A DNA stretch of 64,000 bases from Ctena decussata. Its lineage: Eukaryota; Mollusca; Bivalvia; Lucinida; Lucinidae. A program made the translations under genes and the position numbers. The notes beneath the pieces were generated by a model that was not told the DNA's origin, did not search any database, and worked only from the letters and a program-made list of their open reading frames with translations. Within the stretch, counting starts at the first letter, position 1. Each line of letters begins with the position of its first letter. The DNA lies in the NCBI GenBank assembly GCA_963989385.1, contig OZ022513.1, positions 17,777,928 through 17,841,927 on the forward strand, given 5' to 3'. Shown in pieces: positions 11,855-22,952 of this stretch.

Positions 11855-12896
11855 GGTGGCGACCATTTATACCACCCTCAACCAGCCACCCTGGGTACAA
11901 ACTAGAACCCCAGCCCTCGCGCAGTGACATGCTTATTTAAAGTAAGAAGGGTGCGGATGGAAGGAAAAAACTAATTGACCTCAAACGTTGGTGTCTTGGT
12001 GGGGGGAGGGGGGTGGGGTTCTAGTTTGTATCCAGGGAGGCTGGTTTGGGGTAGTATGAAAGTGGTTTGGGGTATTTTGGGGTGGTTTGGGGTGTTTCCA
12101 CGGACCGGCCCTGTACTGTACAGCTGTACGGGAAGAAGGAGAAGATTGTTGAGACTCCACATTCTAAGTAAATAAGTTAAATTTATTATCAATTTTACGA
12201 TCAAAAGACTCATTAAAGTACTCTTAGTCATCTAAAAATATGAAATAGTATGCTACAAATGATTCCCCCTCCCTCCTCCTCGACTCCCCCGGTAACACCA
12301 CCGGTCCATGGAAACACCCCAAACCACCCCAAAACATCCCAAACCACCCCAAACCACTTTCATAGCACCCTAAACCAGCCTCCCTGGAACTAGAACCCCA
12401 CGCCTCCCCCACCAAGATACCAAAATTTCAGGTCAATTGGCGAGTATTGGTTCTTTCCTCCCATCCACCCCCTTCATTCTTTAATTCAAGTGCCACTGCG
12501 CAAGGGGTGGGGTTCTAGTTTATATCTTGTTTTGCTTTAATGGCTGGTTTGGAGTGGTGTAAATGGTCGCCCCTCCCCCCCCCCCCCCCCCCGCCCCACC
12601 CTGCGTGACATACATAAATGTACAAAATATTTTACTTTATTATACTGAGATTATTAATTTTTTCGTTAGTATTTAAAGCTGAAGTTATTAAAAGAGATAC
12701 ATACATACATATCATGGGTAAACACTTATTAAAGTGTTCTTTTTATTTTGAATCTATATAAATACTGTTTGGGATGGGTGGGAGTGGTGTTGGTGTATGT
12801 GTGGAGGGGACAGGGGGTGATGTGAATCTGGGGAGGCTGGTTTGGGGTGGTTTGGTAGAGGTTTGGGGTGGTTTGGGGTGTTTCCACGGACCCGTA
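11565..12896. mobile_element. 1.3-kb nested foldback element with poly-G/poly-C tracts
   Basis: The outer arm starting at 11565 (TACGGGTCCGTGGAAACACC) is mirrored by the arm ending at 12896. An inner pair at about 11985-12115 and 12300-12430 is also mutually inverted. All four blocks share CACCCCAAACCACCCCAAACC or its complement. The outer arms carry a 30-G run (11824-11853) and an 18-C run (12575-12592) at matching positions. No transposase ORF. Several short ORFs here are repeat shadows. Confidence 0.75.
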
Positions 12897-13318
12897 ACAC
12901 CACCAACCCTCCCACATCCACTGTCTGTTTATGTAATTCCAGGTGCCCTTGCATTTAGTAATATTTCTTAGTACTGGTATTTCTTTAGATGTCTTTGTGG
13001 TGTTTCAGCAGTGTTTAGTAGGACCCAAGTTGGGTACTGGATTTTACCTAGCACGGATTTTTCGAGCGTATTTCCTACTCAACCAGGGCCCAATTTAATG
13101 GAGAATAAACAAACAGCTGTCAGAAGCATATATCTTTTTACTTTGACTGCATACTGCTTTGTGGTGTATTGATGCTTTGATATTTTATAATGAGTGCAAA
13201 ATATAGAGGAATAACTTAATGGTGGACTAAAATTTGTATGGAAAAAAACTTCAGAAAAAGGTAAAATTTTGTCGCGACTTTTGTCTGCCCATATTGTTAA
13301 AAATCTGAACGGTTAAAC
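12897..13318. other. No supported feature
   Basis: AT-rich single-copy-looking sequence without a credible ORF or repeat match within the window. Confidence 0.4.
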
Positions 13319-13369
13319 TTACAGCTCTAAAGGGTCCATCAGAGTATAAAAAACCCTTTAGAGCTGTAA
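13319..13369. repeat. Perfect 16-bp stem hairpin
   Basis: TTACAGCTCTAAAGGG (13319-13334) and its exact complement (13354-13369) around a 19-nt loop. It could be a tiny MITE remnant or a structured RNA; no support for transcription. Confidence 0.6.
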
Positions 13370-13604
13370 TTTACATCTAGAGTCAAAGAAACACGACTTT
13401 TTCAGAAAATCATATTTTTGTAAGAAGTCCAATTAGAGCTTGCTCCTTAGCTCCCTAAATTTGTAAGTGCTCCCCGGCTCCCTAATGATAAAATGCTTTT
13501 ATCCCCATCTCCCGAAAGGTCTCACTTCTCTTCAGTCTCTTGTCCTTAGTCATGTAAGACATGTAAGAATGACCCCACATGCAGTGTAATACAAATATTT
13601 GACA

Positions 13605-13630
13605 TCTCTCTCTCTCTCTCTCTCTCTCTC
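13605..13630. repeat. (TC)n microsatellite
   Basis: 13 uninterrupted TC units. Confidence 0.9.
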
Positions 13631-13885
13631 CAATGACGTGTACAATGTAAATAAAAAGTAATATACCGTTATATCAGATTTCTTAGTCCAAATTCCTTGA
13701 AAGCAAAAGTGAAAGAGAACTAGTTTCCCATAAACATCATAAACTTAGTAAACTTAGGACACTCCCGTGCATTGCAGTAAATAGTTGGACACCTCTTAAT
13801 TCATTTACTGAACTTTCATTCCGCCTTCAAATGTTAAGACTAGCTGTTGCTGCGAGAAGGTGTGTTACAAATTTTTTGGTAAACT

Positions 13886-13938
13886 GTGTAGACATTGATC
13901 AGACTGCTCCTCAGGAGCAGTCTGATCTAAGTCTACAC
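13886..13938. repeat. Near-perfect 53-bp palindrome
   Basis: Two 26-nt arms meet at AGACTGCTCCTCAGGAGCAGTCT with almost no loop; two or three mismatches lie in the outer arms. Confidence 0.65.
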
Positions 13939-14629
13939 TGTTAATTTAAGTATTTTGTCCGAATATTTTGTATATATTCGACACTGACGTCCTATGTGGC
14001 TGAGTCATGTAAACTACTATGTGTCGTAACTTAGTGACTTAAACGTGTTCAAAAATATGAATCTTTTATGTAAAAAAATGACATTCATTTATACTACATG
14101 TAACTGAATGAGTAAAAGAGTCTCAGAAAAGTCTCAATAAAAAGTCTCGCGCCCCCATGAAGTTCTTTTTTCTTCTTCTAAGTTGTATACATGTACACTT
14201 ACATGTACACGCGTATATAAATCGGTTTTTACGTATGTTTAAATTTAGAAATTGAATAAACTTTTCATCTTTGATGTAGGCGTGTACTGTGTACTTTTTC
14301 ATGCGTAAACGACAATAGCTTATGTTTTCATGTTTTATGACAACCTAATGTTTTTTTCCATTGATAAAGAAGCAGAATAAATTTATTGAAACATGGCATA
14401 ACCCTACATATAAAACGTATTTATTAACTTAAGTATAATTCATGACAGATTTAAGTGTGCAGTGAACGGTTTGTATATATGTATTTTTTCAAACAAAATT
14501 TGCCTCACTATCTTTCACTTATAATTCGCTAAACAAGTATGGCCATTTACGAACATTGTAGCTGCTATTCTCCTCTTAAAGGAAAAGAATGGCTTCCTGG
14601 GAGACATTTTTTCCTTAAAGATTGACTCC

Positions 14630-15000
14630 CTCTATGATAATAACAAAAAATGATTTGATGTAACATTTCATGCAATACCTCCGACATGGTCTAACTATAC
14701 ATTAGAAATAGAGCTTAGATAATAGTATTTAATGAGAGGGACTTTAAACAAAAAATAAGATAATTTCTTAGACGATCGCGGACCGCGCTCGAAATCGCAT
14801 TATTGGACAAAAAAAATTATTCATGCGTCACAATCACGTGCACGAAAAAGAAAAATACCTGTACATGATCACATGACGCACGTGGTCAAAATCGATCTTC
14901 TTACAGGCCGTGAGGAAATAGGTAATTTGCATTTTAATTTGAAGTTTTTTTTCATTCCACGTTTATCAAAAAAAAAAAAATTCTCAAAACTTGTATGATT
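14630..15000. repeat. Dispersed repeat R1; inverted homologue at 26400-27360
   Basis: Shares CGATCGCGGACCGCGCT, ATCACGTGCACGAA and GCCGTGAGGAAATAGG with the reverse complement of 26460-26517 and 27094-27360. Two copies in opposite orientation 12 kb apart. Confidence 0.65.
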
Positions 15001-15184
15001 TATTATGACACTATTACATACTGTCAAATGATTTTTTTTTTGTTAAAATATTTGTTTCTGATATAATGAAATAAACTTAAAGAGTAGACTCCATTCTGGA
15101 AGCTCTGCATCGGGCAGAGAAACAAATGGGGACTCACACAAAAGTTGTTTTCCTTTGAAAAATGTCGGGTAAACATGAAAATTA

Positions 15185-15335
15185 CCCAATCAAGAGCGTA
15201 GTTACATTTACGCAAATAAGCAAACTGACAAAATTTCAACTCACACTTGCGTATTTGCAATCTGACACACTGCCTCAATAATGAGCATGGCAAAATAAGC
15301 TGAACCCTTAAATTACCCCTCAAAATTTATTAGAT
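15185..15335 (+). mobile_element. H-family MITE copy 3 (degenerate)
   Basis: AAGAGCGTAGTTAC, ACTGACAAAATTTCAACTCACAC and a degraded right end match the family; the left palindrome half is deleted. Confidence 0.5.
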
Positions 15336-15344
15336 ATGGAACAA

Positions 15345-15452
15345 CCAAGAAGGCACACGACGTCGAAAAGACATCGCACTGACGTAGATGCAACGTGTTG
15401 ACGTCATTTCGACGTCAGTGCGACGTCATCCCAACGTCATATGCCCGCTGGG
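15345..15452. mobile_element. G-family MITE (GACGT-rich), copy 1
   Basis: Ends ATGCCCGCTGGG, starts with a decayed inverse of it, and is filled with GACGTC words, including a TGACGTCA octamer at about 15404. Other copies at 21623, 24272, 24741, 40097 and 48447. Confidence 0.6.
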
Positions 15453-15599
15453 AAGATCGTAAGAATCCTGCTATTGCACCTATATGTTGCCAGTTAGTAC
15501 CTATATTAAAATTTGAACTGTTCAGTGATATCAAAAATACTGGCAAAGTGGCAAAAAAGTGCAGACGCTGAGCAAACTCCTATTCGAACATCCTGATTT

Positions 15600-15848
15600 G
15601 ACCCGCGACACGAAAAAACGAAGTGGGACGTGTAGACAACGGAGACTCAGATCAGTCTGGGCATCCGCCCAGTCTGATCAGAGTCTTCGCTGCGCGCTGA
15701 GAGGGTAACTTTAAGGATAGCTTTTAGAATTAAAGCTATCTCCATACGGACAGCGAAGACTCTGATCAGATAGGGCGGCTGTCCAGGCTATTCTAAGTTT
15801 TCGCTGGGCGCACATGTCACTTCGTTAGTTTTTGTCGTGAAGCGGGTC
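15600..15848. mobile_element. P-family palindromic MITE, diverged copy, ATTT target duplication
   Basis: Starts GACCCGCGACACGA and ends TCGTGAAGCGGGTC, flanked by ATTT (15596-15599, 15849-15852). More diverged from the family than other copies. Confidence 0.75.
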
Positions 15849-15861
15849 ATTTGTTCATTAT

Positions 15862-16192
15862 GGTAAAGGAGGCCAGTAGCTATGTTGGTTTGGCGCTGGC
15901 CTGCTGGTGTAGTGGCCCCGAGTTCGATTACGGCTGGAGGCGGAAATCTTTTGGTTTAAACATATTGATTTGAAAAATCAACATACATGTACAAGGTATA
16001 CAAAATGATACAAATAATGGGTTCAGAACGAAAGCAACAGCTTATTTAGTTCTTCTCCCGGAAATCTTTTCAACCGTCATCAGGGTTCCTTTGCGCACAA
16101 CATTTCATTCTCACCCTCTTATCGTCCGGATATGGCTGAAATACTGTTGAAAAGAACGTTAATCGACAAATCATCCATCCATCCATCCATCA
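15862..16192 (+). mobile_element. tRNA-headed SINE, copy b, interrupted
   Basis: Head with GAGTTCGATTACGG (B-box-like), body resuming at 16060 with GGAAATCTTTTCAACC, and an ATATGGCTGAAATACTGTTG box. The tail is (TCCA)n at 16165-16190. Split by the 107-bp element at 15953-16059. Confidence 0.65.
15953..16059 (-). mobile_element. Short LINE-tail element with 11-bp target duplication
   Basis: 107 bp flanked by GGAAATCTTTT on both sides (15942-15952, 16060-16070). It starts GGTTTAAACATATT and ends TTCTTCTCCC, matching the 3' end of the LINE at 52091-52210, including TCAGAACGAAAGC. Confidence 0.75.
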
Positions 16193-16778
16193 TTCATGTG
16201 CTTTTAGCCTGAGCTGCTTTTCCCGAATTGCCGTTTAACGAACTGCCGTCACCATGGCAAAAGATGCATACCCTGATCAGACCTTTCTGTCTATGGAAGG
16301 TTCCTAAAAATCGGAGCTGTCCGATTTGTCTCTTCACTGTTTGCTGAGGTATATTTGTCTCAATATGGTGCACACACGCCTGCATCAGGATGAGGCCTGA
16401 GCGGCGTTGGCATATGTAAACAACGGAGGCCAACATCAGCCTGCACATTCCTTTAGGCAGGTCGGGTTTGTCCCTGTTTATCTGCATATTGGAGTTCTAC
16501 AACTCAAAAAGACATTGGTATACAATAATCATTTTTAGACTGGAGACCCATTTTGGAGACATATGCAAACAGTGCAGACCCAGTTCAGACGCCGCAGAAC
16601 GCGGCGTCTGGTCAGTGTCTATACTGTTTGCTTACAGGAATTTATGTGCAAAGTGTACAGTAAAAGTGAAAATATTCAGCAGAAGACCCTAAAACCAGAA
16701 ATGAACTCATCCAAATGATAAGAACAGACAAGTCCACTGAGCAAAAAAGGTTTAATCAGATACAGCATACACCATGTA

Positions 16779-17091
16779 CACTGTAAAAAGATCCGTAGAA
16801 TTTTCATGTACTAGAGAATAACTGGCAACCAGCTGCCAGTCCATTTACCGTTATTTTTACGGCGCTTGCCTGTGGAACACTTGTGGAAGTCGAGATATAG
16901 TAGAGTTCTATTAACAGGCCACACCCCAAAATACCTGAAAAGTGTTGAAGGGCTATATTGTTAAAACTGTATCTATGCTATTCTACCCTACTACTGCAAA
17001 TGTTTACGGCCGCACGTAAAAATAACGGGGAATGAACTGGCAGCTATTTGCCAGTTATTCTACCGTAAAATCTACGGACTTTTTTTTCAGG
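16779..17091. mobile_element. CACTGTAAAAA-type MITE, copy 1
   Basis: Long inverted ends: CACTGTAAAAAGATCCGTAGA ... AACTGGCAACC at the left and GGCAGCTATTTGCCAGTTATTCTACCG at the right, with a mirrored TTTACGGC/GCACGTAAAAATAACGG inside. Copies at 19382 and 43128. Confidence 0.7.
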
Positions 17092-17099
17092 GTACGTAT

Positions 17100-19275
17100 A
17101 ACAAGAGGGCCAAGACGCCCTGAATCGCTCACCTGAGCAAAAAGGTTAAAGGTCAAACTAGGATCATCATTAGAACAAACCTGATAGTTTGCAACCATTT
17201 CCAAATGGTTCAGAAGAAAAAGATTTTTGAATATTTTCTATGTATTGCTACGGTTCATACCCAGGACCCCGTGGGGCCATCATCTAAATAAACTTAGTGA
17301 AGGACCACTGGGCAATGCTACATACTGAATTTCAAGCATCTGAGCCAAGTTGTTCTTCATATTTTTCTATGTATTTCTATGGTTCCTACCCAGGACCCCC
17401 TGAGTCGGGGCCGATTTTAGACCCTGAGGCCATCATTTGAACAATTTTGGAAAAGGACCACTAAGCAATGCATCATACCAAATTTCTAGTACCTGCACTA
17501 GGGGTTTTGGAGGAGCAGATGTTTAAGTATATTCTAATTTCGAACACAAGATCCCCCGCCACAGGGTCATTTTGGATCCCATGACCACCGTTTACACAAA
17601 CTTCGTAGGACTCCACCAGGTAATGCACCATACCAAATTTCAAGCATCTGAGCCAAGTGGTTCCGAAGAAGAAGATTTTTGAATATTTTTCTACGTATTT
17701 CTATGGTTCAAACACAGGACTCCCTGCCGCAGGGCCATTTTGGACCCTGGGGCCAACATTTGAACAAACATGGTACAGGGCTACTAGGCCATGCTACATA
17801 CCAAATTTCTATCATCTAAGCCAAGCGGTTCTGAAGAAGAAGATTTTTGAATATTTTTAGCCTGTATTTCTATGGTTCAAACCCTGGACCCTCTGCGCGG
17901 GGCCATTTTGGACCCAGGGACCATTATTTAAACATGCTTGGTAAAGGACCCCTAGGCAATGCTACATGCCAAATTTCAAGCATCTGAGCCAAGTGGTTCT
18001 GAAGAAGATTTTTGAATAGTTTTCTATAATTTTCTATTGCTCCAACCCAGGACCCACTGGGGCGGAACCATTTAGGACCCTGTGGCCAGCATTTGAATAA
18101 ACTTGTTAAAAGAGCACTACGTCTAGGCAATGCTACAAACTAAATTTCAAGCATCTGCAACAAGCCGTTCTGGAGAAGAAGATTTTTAAGTATATTTTAA
18201 TTTCGAACCCAAGACCCCCTGCCGCAGGGCCTTTTGGGCCCAAGGGCCATCACATGAACAAAGTTGGTAAAGGGCTACAAGGCAATGCTATATACATAAT
18301 TTCAAGAATCTAAGCCAAGTGGTTCTGAAGAAGATTTTGAATATTTTTTTTATGTATTTCTATGGCTCAAACCCAGGACCCCCTGGGGCGGGGCCATTTT
18401 GGACCCTGGTGCCATCATTTGAATAAACTTGGAAAAAGACCACTACGCAATGCTACATACTTCATTTCAAGCATCTGAGCCATGTGGTTCTGAAGAAGAA
18501 TATGTTTGAATATTTCTATATGTTTTTCTATGGTTCAAAACCAGGACCCCCTTGGGCGGGGCCATTTTGGACCCAAGGGCCATCATTTGAACAAACTTAG
18601 TTTAGGACCACAAGGCAATGCTATACACCAAATTTTAAGTATCTAAGTCAAGCGGTTCTGAAGATGAAAATTTTTGAATATTTTTCAATGTATTTCTATG
18701 GTTCAAACCCAGGACCCTCTGGGGCGGGACCATTTTGGACCCTAGGGCAATCATTTGAACAATCTAGGTAAAGGGCTACTAGGCAATGTTACATACAAAA
18801 TTTCAAGCATCTAAGCCAAGTGGTTCTGAAGAAGAAGATTCTTGAATATTTTTCTATGTACTTCTATGGTTCAAACCCATGACCCCCTGGGGCGGGACCA
18901 TTTTGGAACCTGGGGCCATCATTTCAACAAACCTGTTAAAGGAGCACTAGGCAATGCCACATACTAGATTTAAAGCATCTGCACCAAATCGTTCTGGAGA
19001 AGAAATTTTTTAAGTACATTTTTTTATTTCGAACCCAAGACCCCCGCCGCAGAGCCATTTTGGATCCCAGGGCCACCATTTGAACAAATTTGATAGAGAT
19101 CCACTAGACAATGCTTACTACTATATATTAAAGCCCTAGGCATTGCGGTTCCAGAGAAGATGTCTTTTAATATGTAAATTGTTGACGACGCACGATGCAC
19201 GACGCACGACGGACGACGGTCACTGACTGATCACAATAGCTCACCCTGAGCCTGTGGCTAAGGTGAGCTAAAAAG
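17100..19275. mobile_element. Repeat element built of about 12 tandem units of about 167 bp
   Basis: Begins ACAAGAGGGCCAAGACGCCC ... GCTCACCTGAG and ends with a GACGCACGACGGACGACGG box and AGGTGAGCTAAAAA. The interior repeats TTCTGAAGAAGAAGATTTTTGAATATTT, in variant forms, at about 17210, 17661, 17829, 17998, 18168, 18323, 18489, 18655, 18826 and 18991, each followed by a CAGGACCCCC and CCATTTTGGACCC block. I recall these ends from bivalve sequence but know no autonomous partner. Confidence 0.7.
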
Positions 19276-19381
19276 ACCTTCAGGTGAATGGTCGTATTTT
19301 CAGGAGAAACAACTCTGTCTATTTCATTTTGCCTCCCTTTTCAATGAGATCAAATCTTAGAGGAAAGAATTCGTTTCCCTT

Positions 19382-19700
19382 CACTGTAAAAAACCCCGTA
19401 GATTTTACGGTAGAATAACTGACAACCAGCTTCCAGTCCATTTTCCCATTATTTTTACGGGCGTTTGCCTGTAAGACATTTTCGGAAATCACGATATAGT
19501 AGTTTTATGTAAACTGGCCGCACTCGAAATGACTTTATAGTGTTGAAGGGCTATGACTAAAACAACACCTGCGCTAATCTACCCTACTGTGCGTGATGGT
19601 TCCTACAATTTTTACGGGCGCCCGTAAAAATAACGGGAAATAAACTGGCAGCTGGTTTCTAGTTATTCTACCGTAAAATCTACGGAATTTTTTTACAGTG
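19382..19700. mobile_element. CACTGTAAAAA-type MITE, copy 2, inside an F-family repeat
   Basis: Termini CACTGTAAAAAACCCCGTAG and CTACGGAATTTTTTTACAGTG with mirrored CGGTAGAATAACTG arms. The flanks GGAAAGAATTCGTTTCCC and TTGGAGCAAATTC are the two halves of an F-family hairpin. Confidence 0.75.
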
Positions 19701-20078
19701 TTGGAGCAAATTCATTTTGTCAAGAGAGACTCTAATTTTTGGGAGCGTTTCATCAACCGACGATTAGAAGCACGCAAGAAGTCACAGAAATTGTTTCTCT
19801 TGTGTAAAAATGGCAAAATAATAGTAATAATAATAAAAAGACAAAAAAAAAACAACAAAAAACACATGACGGTGTATCAATTGTGCTGATCTTGTCTCGG
19901 GCATCTTATACAGACACAAAGATCTTTGATGAGAAATGGCACTTGAAGTGACTTCATGAAAAATATCAGTAAACGGTGTGGAAACAGATCAATTGAATTA
20001 GCTCATTTGAGTAAAAATATGATACAAACTCGCCAATGGCAAATCTTTCTGTCATTGCAGCATCAAATTGTGTTCCTG

Positions 20079-20298
20079 CAACGGTGTAGCTGCCGACACG
20101 GAAATACGCAGCTGCGTATTGAAATTTTGTCAAACTGACAAAATTTCAAAACGCACCTGCGTATTTGTATTCTATAATTTTGTGAATTCGAAAAGATTTT
20201 AAAATTAACTGTCAACAGGCATGACAGTATGTTATATTTTAGGGACTTAAACTGTAATGATCGTGCATGTCGTCCAAGTGCTCCTAGCAACACCCCTG
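20079..20298 (+). mobile_element. H-family MITE copy 4
   Basis: Starts CAACGGTGTAGCTGCC, ends CCTAGCAACACCCCTG, with the central palindrome AAATTTTGTC...GACAAAATTT. Flanks TCCTG/TCCTC fit a 5-bp duplication with one change. Confidence 0.6.
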
Positions 20299-20427
20299 TC
20301 CTCGCCAAGCTAGTTGATACAATAAAAAAAAATCACGAATGCGTTTCACAATTCATTTTGGCTTCGTAATAAAAGCAAGAGGCAGGGGAGGTTTGGTTTC
20401 TCCTACACTGCAACATATGATTTATCA

Positions 20428-21200
20428 GGCGCTCGGATATCTCATTCGGTAGCGAGGTTTGTCTCGCAACTAGCCACGCTTTGAGGTGCCGTTTCACTAT
20501 AAATTTCCTGTTTTCTGATTTCACTAACTGAACGAATTATATCATAAGAATATGAGATTTTGTGATATCACAAAATCGAATAAGTGATATCCGAATTCGA
20601 TTTTGTGATAGCATTAAATCTAAGCTTTTTTGTGTGGTCACTAATACGATTTTGTGGTATAACCAAATCTATGTAATGAAATCACTAACAAGATTTCATG
20701 ATAACTTAATCGAATTAGTGATGTCAAAAAAACTTATTATTATTAGTGATATCACAAAATCATATCCACTTTTTGATATCACAAAATCTATTTAGTGATA
20801 TCGCCAAATCGACTTTGTGATATCACAAACTTTATATAGTACTATCAATAATTCATTCCCAATTTATTGATATAACTAAATCGATTTTGTGATATCACAA
20901 ATTTCATCTTGTGACATAACATTCATTTCTATTTGGTGATATCACTCAAGCGATTTAGTGATATCATAAAATCGATTATGTTGTATCACTAAATCGATCT
21001 ATTGATATCACATAATAATGAGAGATATCATAAAATATGTAATATCACATTTTCGAAATAATAGTGATATTACAAAATCGATATAGGGATATCACAAATT
21101 TGATTTTGTGATATCAAAAAAGGGGATTTATAGTAAAACGGCACCTCATACCACGCAGGTTCGATTCCAGAATGCGGCGATTCCGACCCCTATGAATAGC
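20428..21200 (+). mobile_element. tRNA-like SINE head split by a 671-bp element
   Basis: GGATATCTCATTCGGTAGCGAGG (A-box region) lies at about 20433-20457 and CAGGTTCGATTCCAG (B box) resumes at 21156. The two belong together once 20480-21150 and one CCACGC copy are removed. Pol III promoter spacing is destroyed. Confidence 0.6.
20480..21150. mobile_element. GATATC-rich element with GAGGTGCCGTTT inverted ends
   Basis: Left end TTTGAGGTGCCGTTTCACTATAAAT and right end ATTTATAGTAAAACGGCACCTCATA are mirrored. CCACGC occurs directly on both sides (20474-20479, 21151-21156). The interior is about 590 bp of degenerate units such as TGATATCACAAAATCGATTT, with GATATC palindromes every 20-30 bp in both orientations. 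No ORF worth reporting. Confidence 0.7.
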
Positions 21201-21279
21201 TGAGAACTATTTCTAGCTTATTTCTAGCACACGGAGGCCGTGCTAGATAAAGAGCAGGTCTGATATAATAAGACTTATG

Positions 21280-21560
21280 AGAAGAAAAAAATGTGACAGT
21301 TTTTGGGCTTCTTTATAGTTACACTAAACAAATATTATATGAAATGACCACCAGTGTAAGATTCTGTTTATCATATTATCCCTTAAAATGGGATTTTAGC
21401 GCCTTCAAACTGAACATTATATCAATAAAAAAACGCATTGTTGACATGGACGTTGTCAATGACGTTATATGTACGCGCCAAAGTGTTATTACACGTGTGG
21501 TCATACGATTTTTATGATACGACGGTATCCATTGAATAACAACGATGTTATACGATAAGG
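21280..21560. repeat. Partial copy of the 41235-41920 foldback
   Basis: GAAATGACCACCAGTGTAAGATTCTGTTTATCATA, GCCTTCAAACTGAACAT and GTCATACGATTTTTATGA occur in the same order as in one arm of the foldback at 41235-41920. Confidence 0.6.
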
Positions 21561-21622
21561 ATAAATACCAACATCCATCGTATTCTCCGGATGCCAAATT
21601 CGTTTACACCATAAGGGGCTAC

Positions 21623-21731
21623 CACAATGGGCACGTGACGTCAGAATGACGTTGTGATCTCGTCGATGCGACGTTAATAACGTCGCATCGACGTAAGTAC
21701 AACGTCATTACAACGTCATATGCTTGCTGGG
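21623..21731. mobile_element. G-family MITE copy 2, in the 3' flank of the gene
   Basis: ACAATGGGCACGTGACGTCAG to CATATGCTTGCTGGG, with GATGCGACGTTAATAACGTCGCATC as central palindrome. It starts about 70 bp beyond the stop codon of the PDZ/beta-trefoil gene and may lie in its 3' UTR. Confidence 0.6.
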
Positions 21732-21803
21732 ACAATGCTTTCCAACATTGGCGTCGTCTGATTGCCTTTGCCAATATTGGCATAAGAGCTTAAAAAAGAC
21801 TTT

Positions 21804-22393
21804 CTAATGACGTTGCTTTTTTGTCACTGTATACATCTTGGGGTCCGGAGAGTTTCTGGAATGGCTACCATAACCGCTGTCAGGCGTGTCAGTACCTCGT
21901 TTGTGCATCTTTTTATCGCGCGTACATGCAGGTAAAAGCGGCGCACTGTCACAGTTAGCTTGTAAAATCGCCTGACGTAATGATGACAGAAGCTCGTGGG
22001 ACAAGTCTTGGGCCTCTTCTGTTGCTGTTTTCGGTAAGGGTACTTCGCAGCTGTTCTGATTTGGTTCAGATATCATGGCAGCTTGATTGAAACAATTGCA
22101 TGCAGCATCACTCAACGACATTGGATAGCTCGAGAAAGGAACAGTATTTGACGTCGTCACTGACGGCTGAACGTATATTTGTGATGGCGAGCTATCACTG
22201 TGGTTCTGAGCCGTACTCTCTGTCGCATGAGACAGACTGTCTTCAAGTGATCCATCCGGTGCGTCCAATTTTTGTGTCTTTCTTTGGCCATGTTCTAGTG
22301 CATGTGCTTCGAAAAAATAGGGGTCTGATTTTAGAGAAAATCTTCCTGCTGTGCCGAAGTTCCAAATATCGCATCCTAACCATTTGTTAACCG
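21804..22393 (-). CDS. Exon 8 (terminal): last trefoil strands and Ser-rich C-terminal tail
   Basis: 590 nt, entry phase 1, ending in TAG at 21804-21806, encoding residues 268-462. The acceptor is TTTCTGTTTCAG. The start, VNKWLGCDIWNFG (268-280), then RFSLK and PYFFEAHAL (291-299), fits the last trefoil repeat and the closing aromatic strand. IL-1 cytokines end about here. This protein continues for about 160 residues, rich in Ser/Thr/Asn/Gln, with a helix-prone stretch around DLSHELLSSLRQAILQA, a basic KKMHKR, a DSGYGS motif at 438-443 and a basic end KKQRH. DSGxxS is the phosphodegron form recognised by beta-TrCP in IkappaB and beta-catenin; function here is only suggested. A GACGT-rich MITE lies about 70 bp beyond the stop. 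Confidence 0.85.
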
Positions 22394-22454
22394 CTGAAAC
22401 AGAAATAGTAAAACAGTATTTTTATATTCTCGGTGCTTTTATTGAAAAGCCCTA

Positions 22455-22892
22455 TGGTTAAGCATTACTGGTCTGGCATTCAACACAGGCAACGAAGACA
22501 ACGTACAAGGAACCTGCTTGTTCTGTTCACCAGGATAAGTTTGTTTCAGAAGTATAGTCTCACGGACCATCCGACCCCCTACTCTTGAAGTAGGACTCAA
22601 AAGTTTTACTGAATTGATATGCATATTCAAGAAATGCTTGAAAACAATTTTTGGGCTACAACGACCAGCCAACGAATTGGTGAAAAACCTTATTCAAGCA
22701 CTGCATTTATACTTGACGGAATTTCTTCGAAGATCTGGCCTGACCAAGAGGTCTTACAAACTGCCGGGTCCGTAAGAATTATATTTTGAAATTAATGTAA
22801 GAAGTATGCGAAAACAATCGTGTTTTAAAGTACGTTGCTTCGTTGCCTGTGCTGAATGCCAGACCAGCGTGGTAATGCAGTTTATACTTCAA
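22455..22892. mobile_element. MITE-like element with about 55-bp inverted ends (intron 7)
   Basis: TACTGGTCTGGCATTCAACACAGGCAACGAAG near 22465 is mirrored by CTTCGTTGCCTGTGCTGAATGCCAGACCAG near 22840. Confidence 0.65.
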
Positions 22893-22952
22893 TAACTACA
22901 TCGGTTCACGCGACGTCATGACATCGTAGACGCTGTTAGTAGAAAGACTGGG

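Noticed and set aside
22100..22390. 96-codon plus-strand ORF opposite exon 8
   Set aside because: Low-quality shadow; the minus strand continues a spliced, domain-bearing frame.
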